5,901 bases of DNA from Candidatus Eiseniibacteriota bacterium (GTDB taxonomy: Bacteria > Arandabacterota > Arandabacteria > Arandabacterales > Arandabacteraceae), in contig JAUXGG010000124.1 in NCBI GenBank assembly GCA_030622265.1, forward strand, positions 1 to 5,901. Direction: 5' to 3'. Position numbers and translations under genes: made by a program. Shown here in pieces: positions 1 through 5,378 of the stretch. The notes beneath the pieces were generated by a model. The model searched no databases, was not told where the DNA came from, and worked only from the letters and a program-made list of their open reading frames with translations. Every line of letters begins with the position of its first letter. Position 1 is the first letter of the stretch.

Positions 1-52
1 CTTGGGGTCAGGTACCGAATTGTGAATTCACAATTCGGTACCTGACCCCAAG
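1..52. repeat. Perfect 52-bp palindrome, REP-like
   Basis: Every base from 1 to 26 pairs with its partner from 52 back to 27, with no spacer and no mismatch. The outer arms carry GGGGTCAG (4-11) and its complement CTGACCCC (42-49). Sequences with a GGGGTCAGGT-type outer arm are familiar as scattered REP/RAYT-associated palindromes in uncultured bacteria; that assignment is from memory, and no REP-associated transposase is visible here. The element starts at the window edge, so it may extend further left. It ends 15 bases before the Shine-Dalgarno of the penicillin-binding protein gene, so it could fold in that gene's leader or end the transcript of an unseen upstream gene. The central TTGTGAATTC (20-29) recurs as a direct copy at 54-63. 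Confidence 0.85.
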
Positions 53-67
53 GTTGTGAATTCGAGT

Positions 68-74
68 GGAGAGG
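68..74 (+). promoter_or_regulatory. Ribosome binding site for the PBP1A gene
   Basis: GGAGAGG lies four bases before a GTG codon at 79. It supports that GTG as the start: the protein then opens with a short basic stretch followed directly by a membrane anchor, as expected for this family. No convincing -35/-10 pair is seen in the 26 bases between the palindrome and the start, so the promoter is probably further upstream. Confidence 0.6.
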
Positions 75-78
75 TCTT

Positions 79-2127
79 GTGAAGAGGTATCTGATTACAG
101 TCATGGTACTGATCTGCGTCCCGGTCGGAGTCTCCCTGGGGTTTTACTCATTTTACTCGAAGGGGCTGCCGTCCACGGACGCCCTGGTCTCGGTTCAGCC
201 CTGGACCCGGACCATGATCTACGATGTTCACGGGCACGCGATCAAGGCCTTCTACGAGCAGGACCGTGTGGAGGTGCTGCTGGACGAGATACCCCAGCAT
301 CTGTCCAATGCCTTCATTGCCATCGAGGACCGCAAGTTCTACCGGCACTGGGGTCTCAATGTCTTCGCGATCGGAAAGGCCCTCTCGGAGGACATCATCG
401 CGGGCCAGATCGTAAGGGGTGCCAGCACCATCACCCAGCAGCTTGCCCGCAATCTCTTCCTCACCCAGGAGCAGACGCTCACCCGCAAGATCAAGGAGGC
501 CATTCTCGCGGTCAGGATCGAACGCCACTTCACCAAGGATGAGATCCTGATGATGTATCTTAACCAGATCTACTTCGGTGAGGGGGCCTATGGGGTGGAA
601 GCCGCGGCCCGGAGGTTCTTCGGAAAACCGCTCGGGGAGATAACGCTTGCCGAGAGCGCCTTCCTGGCGGGCCTGCCTAAGAACCCCTCGGCGTATTCGC
701 CGCGCAGGCACTTCGACGCCGCCAAGCAGAGGCAGACCGTCGTAATTGGCGCGATGGTGGAGATGGGCATGGTCGATGCGCCTGAGGCGGCAAAAGCCAA
801 GCACGATACACTGGAGATCCTGCCGGCCAAGAGGGCCGAATTAGGCACCTATTTCACGGAGCATGTGAGACAAATCCTCGAGCACAGGTACGGGGCATCC
901 GCCCTCTACCGGGACGGCCTCAAGGTGTATACCACCATGGATCTCGCACTCCAGGAGCTCGCCGAGCGCTCCCTGGAGACCAACCTGAGAGCGATGGAGA
1001 AGCGCCTCGGCTACCAGGCCAGAGACACCCTCGGAAACAACGTGATCGAGGGAGTGAGCACCCCCTATATCCAGGCGGCCCTGGTGGCCATCGATCCCCA
1101 CACGGGGCACGTCAAGGCCATGGTGGGCGGCCGGGACTTCCTCGAGAGCAAGTTCAACCGGGCGACCCAGGCGCACCGCCAGCCGGGAAGCGCCTTTAAG
1201 ATCTTCGTCTATACGGCCGCCGTAGCCAATGGCATGACCGCGTGCGACATAATAATGGACTCCCCGATAGTGGTAGAGATGCCCGCCGACACCAGCGTGT
1301 GGAGGCCCCAGAACTTCTCGGAGGACTTCGAGGGACCGATCACCATGAGGGAGGCCCTGGCGCGCTCGATCAATATCCCGGCCATCAAGGTGGCCGACCA
1401 GATAGGCCAGTCCACGGTCATAACCTATGCCCGCCAGATGGGCATAAGAAGCCCGCTCCAGCCTTATCTTTCCATCGCGCTGGGCTCCTTCGAGGTGACG
1501 CTTCTGGAGCTGACCTCGGCCATCGGGGTGCTCCCAGCATCGGGAATAAGAACCGAACCCATCGCCATAACCCATATCGAGACCCGGGAAGGGCATATCC
1601 TCGAGCAGAACTATCCCCGGAAATCCGAGGCCATTAGCGCCCAGACGGCCTATGTGATGACTTCTATTCTACAGAGTGCCGTGGACGAGGGTACGGGCAG
1701 ATTGATCCGTGCGCGCGGCATAACGCGCAACCTGGCCGGCAAGACCGGCACCACGGATGAGTATGGCGATGCCTGGTACGTGGGGTTCTCCCCCGACCTC
1801 GTGACCGGGGTCTGGGTGGGCTTTGACGAGAAGCGCTCGATGGGAAATAGACAGACGGGCGCCCGGGTCGCGCTCCCGATTTGGATCGATTTCATGACCG
1901 GGGCCCTGGAGGCCATACCCGACCGCCGGTTTCCCGAGCCTCACGGGATAGTCCGCAGGGACATATGTAAGGAGACCGGTCTCCTGGCGACCGATCACTG
2001 CCCTGAGACCCGGGTCGAGGTATTCGTGAGCGGTACCGAACCCTTGAGGTTCTGTAACCGCCTCCCGGTGGATACCCTCTCGATTCTTAAGCTCGATCTG
2101 CCCGAGGCCCCCTCCTCCCTGGATTAA
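79..2127 (+). CDS. mrcA: Class A penicillin-binding protein (PBP1A-type glycosyltransferase/transpeptidase)
   Basis: A 682-residue bifunctional peptidoglycan synthase, anchored in the inner membrane and acting in the periplasm. It polymerises lipid II into glycan strands and cross-links the stem peptides. In order: short cytoplasmic end, membrane segment (about 4-26), GT51 glycosyltransferase domain (about 55-230) and transpeptidase domain (about 330-610). GT51 motifs are EDRKFYRHWG with catalytic Glu83, GASTITQQL (114-122), and RKIKE with the second acidic residue Glu140. The 57-residue spacing of the two Glu matches E. coli PBP1B. Transpeptidase motifs are SAFK (nucleophile Ser371), SIN (430-432) and KTGT (555-558). 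All key residues are present, so it should be active. It is shorter than E. coli PBP1A (about 850 residues), mainly because the long insert between domains is missing. The C-terminal tail has Cys630, Cys641 and Cys658. The gene is convergent with, and apparently unrelated to, the nucleoside operon. Confidence 0.95.
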   Translation: MKRYLITVMVLICVPVGVSLGFYSFYSKGLPSTDALVSVQPWTRTMIYDVHGHAIKAFYEQDRVEVLLDEIPQHLSNAFIAIEDRKFYRHWGLNVFAIGKALSEDIIAGQIVRGASTITQQLARNLFLTQEQTLTRKIKEAILAVRIERHFTKDEILMMYLNQIYFGEGAYGVEAAARRFFGKPLGEITLAESAFLAGLPKNPSAYSPRRHFDAAKQRQTVVIGAMVEMGMVDAPEAAKAKHDTLEILPAKRAELGTYFTEHVRQILEHRYGASALYRDGLKVYTTMDLALQELAERSLETNLRAMEKRLGYQARDTLGNNVIEGVSTPYIQAALVAIDPHTGHVKAMVGGRDFLESKFNRATQAHRQPGSAFKIFVYTAAVANGMTACDIIMDSPIVVEMPADTSVWRPQNFSEDFEGPITMREALARSINIPAIKVADQIGQSTVITYARQMGIRSPLQPYLSIALGSFEVTLLELTSAIGVLPASGIRTEPIAITHIETREGHILEQNYPRKSEAISAQTAYVMTSILQSAVDEGTGRLIRARGITRNLAGKTGTTDEYGDAWYVGFSPDLVTGVWVGFDEKRSMGNRQTGARVALPIWIDFMTGALEAIPDRRFPEPHGIVRRDICKETGLLATDHCPETRVEVFVSGTEPLRFCNRLPVDTLSILKLDLPEAPSSLD

Positions 2128-2137
2128 GAGTCACCGG

Positions 2138-2187
2138 GAAAAGGGAACAGCGCCCTTCTCCATGGGAAAGGGCGCTGTCCCCTTTTC
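2138..2187. terminator. Imperfect palindrome, probable bidirectional terminator
   Basis: The 20-base arms 2138-2157 and 2168-2187 are complementary except for one pair (2146/2179), which becomes a G-U wobble in the minus-strand transcript. The ten bases between them centre on CCATGG. The stem begins with AAAA and ends with TTTT, so RNA from either strand ends its hairpin in a short U run. It lies 10 bases after the PBP gene stop and about 45 bases past the end of the convergent operon, the expected place for a shared terminator. The minus strand reads GGGGACAG in the arm, close to the GGGGTCAG of the palindrome at 1-52, so it may be a REP-like element serving as terminator. Confidence 0.7.
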
Positions 2188-2231
2188 TGCTGGAATAGGC
2201 TCAGGTCTTCCTGGCCTAAGGCTGGCCCGGA

Positions 2232-3548
2232 TCAGACCCTGCCCAACACCACCGGCCTTGGCCTGGGCTTTCTTAAGGAGAGGCGCATGGCGGCCCTGAG
2301 CCCTCTGGCGGCCTGCCGTCCGGCGGAAGCGCTCGAGGCATAGATGATGGCCATGGGTTCGCGCCCCCTTACCGGGTCGCCCCGCTTCTTGAGAAACTCG
2401 ATTCCCACCCGGGGATCCACCCGGTCCCCCGCCTTCAGGCGTCCGGCACCAAGCACGGTGGCGATCCGCCCGACTTCCAGGGTGTCTATATCGGCGACAA
2501 AGCCCGATCTCGCTGCTCTCACAAAGGTCCTGTGCCTTGCGAGCTTAAGCTTCCGGGGGTTGTCGGCGATGGTTGCATCCCCACCCTGGGCCTTCACCAT
2601 CTGCTTAAACTTCTGGAGGGCCTTTCCGCCCAGCAAGGCGCTTCTTAAGAGGGTTGTGGCCTCTTTCCGGCTCTGTGCCTTCCCGGCTAAGACCACCATC
2701 TCGGAACCCAGGGCAAGGGTCACATCCAGCAGGTCGTCGATCAGCCTGCCCCGCAGGACCTCGACGGTCTCGCGCACTTCTATCGCATTTCCGACACAAT
2801 AACCCAGGGGCTCCTCCATGCTGGTAAGGATGGTGCTGGTCTTAAGCCCGAGCTGGGAAGCCACCCTGGAGAGGAAAGCGGCAAGCTCGCGGCCCTCCCG
2901 GACACTTTTCATGAAAGCGCCCTCGCCGCACTTAATGTCGAAGACCACGGCATCGGTACCCGAGGCGATCTTCTTAGAAAGGATGCTCCCCACGATCAGC
3001 GGCTGGCAGATGATGGTCGAAGTCACGTCCCTTATGGAGTAGAGCTTGCGGTCGGCCGGGGCTATCTCATCGGTCTGGCCGATGATACAGATGCCGATCT
3101 TCTTGACCGTTCTCTCGAAGGCGCCGGCTGTGAGCCTGGTCTTAAAGCCCGGGATCGACTCGAGCTTATCCAGGGTGCCCCCGGTGTGGCCCAGGCTCCG
3201 GCCCGATATCATGGGAACGTGAACGCCCACGGAGGCCACAAGGGGCCCCAGGATCAGGGAGATCTTGTCCCCGACACCGCCGGTGGAGTGCTTGTCCACC
3301 TTTATGTCCTTGATGGTCTTGAGCTTGAGGACCTTGCCCGATGAGATCATGGCGGCTGTTAAGTCCCGGGTCTCCCGGATGCTCATGCCGCGGAAGTAGA
3401 CCGCCATCAGGAAGGCCGAGATCTGGTAGTCGGGGACCCGGCCTGAGGCGGCCCCGTGAACCATCCACTCTATCTCGGCGCCGGTGAGGCTGTCGCCCTT
3501 CTGCTTGCGGGCGATTATGTCATTCGCAGAAAGGACGGGGGCTCTCAT
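2232..3548 (-). CDS. deoA: Thymidine/pyrimidine-nucleoside phosphorylase
   Basis: A 438-residue cytoplasmic enzyme that phosphorolyses thymidine or deoxyuridine (and possibly uridine) to the base and pentose-1-phosphate. Length matches E. coli DeoA (440). Visible motifs are KHSTGGVGDK (86-95, phosphate binding), the family signature beginning SGRSLGHTGGT (115-125), and the base-binding residues Arg173, Ser188 and Lys192, which correspond to Arg171, Ser186 and Lys190 of the E. coli enzyme at a constant offset of two. The VPMISGR stretch puts Met at 113, as in E. coli DeoA, where Bacillus-type pyrimidine phosphorylases have Lys; this favours thymidine phosphorylase, but specificity is not settled by sequence. 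Its ATG shares one base with the deoC stop (TGATG), suggesting translational coupling. It is the last gene of the operon. No encapsulation-type extension is seen at either end, so it may work in the cytosol. Confidence 0.93.
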   Translation of the reverse strand: MRAPVLSANDIIARKQKGDSLTGAEIEWMVHGAASGRVPDYQISAFLMAVYFRGMSIRETRDLTAAMISSGKVLKLKTIKDIKVDKHSTGGVGDKISLILGPLVASVGVHVPMISGRSLGHTGGTLDKLESIPGFKTRLTAGAFERTVKKIGICIIGQTDEIAPADRKLYSIRDVTSTIICQPLIVGSILSKKIASGTDAVVFDIKCGEGAFMKSVREGRELAAFLSRVASQLGLKTSTILTSMEEPLGYCVGNAIEVRETVEVLRGRLIDDLLDVTLALGSEMVVLAGKAQSRKEATTLLRSALLGGKALQKFKQMVKAQGGDATIADNPRKLKLARHRTFVRAARSGFVADIDTLEVGRIATVLGAGRLKAGDRVDPRVGIEFLKKRGDPVRGREPMAIIYASSASAGRQAARGLRAAMRLSLRKPRPRPVVLGRV

Positions 3549-4405
3549 CAGTCCTGTCCGCCTACGATCTTAACACTGGCGCTGGCGCCTATCCGGGTTG
3601 CACCCGCCTCAACCATGCGGGCTGCCGTCTCGGTATCCCTTATGCCTCCGGAGGCCTTGACCCCCATTCCCTCACCCACGACCGTCCTCATCAGGCGGAC
3701 GTCCTCGACCGTGGTGCCACCGGGCCCGAAGCCGGTGGATGTCTTCACGAAGTCCATCCCCGCCTTCATGGCGAGCTGGCAGGCAGTGATCTTCTCCTCA
3801 TCGGTAAGGAGCGCCGTCTCGAGGATCACCTTGGTTACCACGCTGCGTCCGCAGGCTTCCCTTACATCCTGCATGTCCTGTTCCACCAGGCGGCAGTCAC
3901 CGGATTTAAGCGCCCCCACGTTCATCACCATGTCGATCTCGCAGGCGCCATCCAGGACGGCCTTCCTGGCCTCGTAGGCCTTGATCTCTTTCTTATTGGC
4001 CCCCAGTGGGAAGCCCACGACCGAGCACACCTTGACCTTGCTGCCTTCCAGGAGACTCGCGGCGAGCTTGATATTGCATGGATTAACACAGACGCTGGCG
4101 AAGACAAACTCCCTTGCCTCGCGGCAGAGCTTCTCGACATCGGCCGTGGAGGCATCGGGCTTGAGCAAGGTATGGCCGACCAAGGGCGCCATGGCCCCAC
4201 CCACCGAGCCTATGCCGGGAGAGGCGCTTATGCGCGCGGCGCCCGCGTTCTTTATCTTCTCGACAACATCGGGCACCTTCTCAACGCATTGGCCGCAGGA
4301 GACGCAGACGGTGCACCCGGTGCTGGGGGTGACGATGCCTTCCTTGCCGAGCTTATCCAGGACCTCTCTTACGACCCGCTCAACAACCGCCTCAAAGTCT
4401 TGCAT
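3548..4405 (-). CDS. deoC: Deoxyribose-phosphate aldolase with N-terminal encapsulation-like helix
   Basis: A class I aldolase that cleaves 2-deoxyribose-5-phosphate to glyceraldehyde-3-phosphate and acetaldehyde. From the ATG at 4405 it has 285 residues, about 60 more than usual for DeoC. The catalytic domain runs from about 74 (GHTLLKPDA) to the end. Expected residues are Lys221 in FVKTSTGF (Schiff base), Lys250 in VKASGGIR (proton relay) and Asp158 in EIDMV. The extra N-terminus consists of an amphipathic helix (2-19, FEAVVERVVREVLDKL core), a CxxCxxCxxC motif (Cys31, 34, 37, 40) and a linker. An in-frame TTG at 4423 would add six residues, but the ATG has a strong ribosome binding site and the TTG does not. 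The gene overlaps the rpiB-like gene by 14 nt and deoA by one. The helix suggests targeting to a microcompartment that would confine acetaldehyde. Confidence 0.93.
   Translation of the reverse strand: MQDFEAVVERVVREVLDKLGKEGIVTPSTGCTVCVSCGQCVEKVPDVVEKIKNAGAARISASPGIGSVGGAMAPLVGHTLLKPDASTADVEKLCREAREFVFASVCVNPCNIKLAASLLEGSKVKVCSVVGFPLGANKKEIKAYEARKAVLDGACEIDMVMNVGALKSGDCRLVEQDMQDVREACGRSVVTKVILETALLTDEEKITACQLAMKAGMDFVKTSTGFGPGGTTVEDVRLMRTVVGEGMGVKASGGIRDTETAARMVEAGATRIGASASVKIVGGQD
4346..4402 (-). other. Candidate encapsulation peptide of DeoC
   Basis: Residues 2-20 of DeoC. Hydrophobic residues Phe4, Val7/Val8, Val11/Val12, Val15/Leu16 and Leu19 fall on one face, with charged residues on the other. 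A Gly and a flexible linker follow before the enzyme domain. This matches the usual description of bacterial microcompartment encapsulation peptides: about 18 residues, amphipathic, terminal, joined by a linker. The function is inferred from form and context. Confidence 0.65.
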
Positions 4406-4979
4406 CCAGTCCTTCCTTCTCAAGCCTGGCTATCTTCTCAATTCGCTTTACATGCCGCCCGCCCTCGAAGGGCGTCTCGAGCCAGATCCGGACCATTCGC
4501 CGCGCCAGTCCCCGGTTGACAAAGCTGGAACCGAGCGAGAGGATATTGGCATCATTGTGCAGCCTGCTTGACCTGGCGGCTTCCACTTCATTGCAGGTGG
4601 CAGCGCGTATGCCGTCGATCTTATTCGCCGCTATGGCCGAGCCCACCCCAACCATGTCGATGACGATGCCGCGGTCGCAGGTCTTGCTCGCGACCTTGCC
4701 GGCCACGGCCTGGGCTATATCGGGATAATCTCCCGTCTCACCCCGGTTGACCCCGCAATCCACCACAAGATGGCCGAGTTCGCGGATGAACTCCGCCAGG
4801 CCACTCTTGAGAACATAGCCTCTATGGTCGGAGCCGATGGCGACCTTAAGCTGCGGCGCCTTGCTCCCTGGAAGCCTCTCCTCAAGCATCGGTGCCCCCT
4901 CGAACTTTACCCGGGCTCCCTCTTCCTCAAACGCCCGGCCTACCAAGTTCTCTATGTGTTTGCCTAAGTCTTTATCCAT
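4392..4979 (-). CDS. rpiB: RpiB/LacAB-family sugar-phosphate isomerase with N-terminal extension, catalytic Cys replaced
   Basis: A 195-residue RpiB-fold protein; the family interconverts ribose-5-phosphate and ribulose-5-phosphate or related sugar phosphates. The domain starts about residue 44 (LKVAIGSDHRGY), so there are about 43 extra N-terminal residues compared with the usual size of about 150. They form a helix (about 3-20) and a linker. Conserved elements are GSDH (49-52), the GxGSAIAANK loop, His141 in SRLHNDAN and EGGRH (172-176). The catalytic Cys of E. coli RpiB (Cys66 in ICGTG) is replaced by Asp108 in IDMVG. The substrate is therefore uncertain: it may be an isomerase using Asp as base, or act on another sugar phosphate. 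The start has a modest GGAAA site six bases upstream, 21 nt after cdd; an internal ATG at 4889 is a possible second start. The neighbours and the helix point to a microcompartment role. Confidence 0.85.
   Translation of the reverse strand: MDKDLGKHIENLVGRAFEEEGARVKFEGAPMLEERLPGSKAPQLKVAIGSDHRGYVLKSGLAEFIRELGHLVVDCGVNRGETGDYPDIAQAVAGKVASKTCDRGIVIDMVGVGSAIAANKIDGIRAATCNEVEAARSSRLHNDANILSLGSSFVNRGLARRMVRIWLETPFEGGRHVKRIEKIARLEKEGLDARL
4410..4419 (-). promoter_or_regulatory. Ribosome binding site that fixes the deoC start
   Basis: On the minus strand GAAGGAAGGA ends four bases before the ATG at 4405-4403. The alternative TTG at 4423 has only weak purine runs before it and lies upstream of this site. 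The site sits inside the coding sequence of the rpiB-like gene, consistent with coupled translation. Confidence 0.65.
4887..4901 (-). promoter_or_regulatory. Possible internal start of the rpiB-like gene
   Basis: On the minus strand GAGGGGG (4901-4895) lies five bases before an in-frame ATG (4889-4887, Met31). Starting here would give a 165-residue protein without the helix. The site could be a real alternative start or chance in GC-rich sequence. Confidence 0.3.
4917..4979 (-). other. Candidate encapsulation peptide of the RpiB-like protein
   Basis: Residues 1-21. Leu5, Ile9, Leu12/Val13 and Ala16/Phe17 repeat at three- to four-residue spacing on one helix face, with Lys, His, Glu and Arg on the other. 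A Gly at 21 and a Pro/Gly-containing linker to residue 43 follow. It is weaker than the DeoC helix because it contains Gly6 and Gly14, but its position and layout are the same. Confidence 0.5.
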
Positions 4980-5000
4980 CTTGAGTTTCCGTACCAGGTT

Positions 5001-5378
5001 TCAAAGCTTGAACGGCCGGGGCAGGAGCTCGGTAAAATCATATGAATCAATGCCATCGTCACCCCGGTCCACGAGCACCCTCTCAACGGCGAACTCCCTC
5101 ATCACCTGAAGGCAGGCCCCGCAGGGCATGGGGTTCTCAAGCCCCTGGGCCGATATCGCGACCTTGCCGATCCGCTTGTGGCCCGCGGCCACCGCCGCGA
5201 AGATGGCCGCCCTCTCGGCGCAGATCGTGAGCCCGTATGAGGCGTTCTCGACATTACAGGCGCTGTAGGTCTCACCACTCCCGGTCTCCACGCATGCACC
5301 CACCATGGCCCCGGAATATGGCGCATGCGCCTTCTCACGCGCTCTGGCGGCCTCTCTTATAAGTTCTGCGTCATCCAT
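5001..5378 (-). CDS. cdd: Cytidine deaminase, homotetrameric type
   Basis: A 125-residue zinc enzyme that deaminates cytidine and deoxycytidine to uridine and deoxyuridine, feeding the phosphorylase encoded downstream. The active site is complete: Cys53 and Glu55 in CAER, Cys86 and Cys89 in PCGAC, and substrate-binding Asn42 and Glu44 in CNVENASYG. These numbers coincide with those of the Bacillus subtilis enzyme. The usual Phe at position 24 (PYSxF) is Ala here (PYSGAMVG), and the usual Arg after PCGAC is Leu90. The reading frame stays open to 5513, but that part overlaps deoB and does not resemble a deaminase, so the ATG at 5378 is chosen; it overlaps the deoB stop by eight bases. The ribosome binding site is weak, suggesting coupling to deoB translation. 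No extension for encapsulation is seen. Confidence 0.93.
   Translation of the reverse strand: MDDAELIREAARAREKAHAPYSGAMVGACVETGSGETYSACNVENASYGLTICAERAAIFAAVAAGHKRIGKVAISAQGLENPMPCGACLQVMREFAVERVLVDRGDDGIDSYDFTELLPRPFKL

Noticed and set aside
11..29. Cloning or adaptor remnant suggested by GGTACC and GAATTC sites in the palindrome
   Set aside because: These six-base sites are themselves palindromes and are expected in a perfect palindrome. The GGGGTCAG arms resemble natural REP-like repeats. An artefact is not fully excluded, so a read-level check is listed in the findings.
148..1596. Long minus-strand open frames opposite the PBP gene
   Set aside because: They are shadows from GC-rich codon use. 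The translations have no recognisable domains, while the plus-strand frame has every class A PBP motif.
2188..2231. Possible small gene or RNA between the terminator palindrome and the deoA stop
   Set aside because: Only 44 bases, with no open frame, ribosome binding site or convincing structure.
4406..4423. TTG start of deoC at 4423
   Set aside because: It lacks a good ribosome binding site and lies upstream of a strong one that serves the ATG at 4405.
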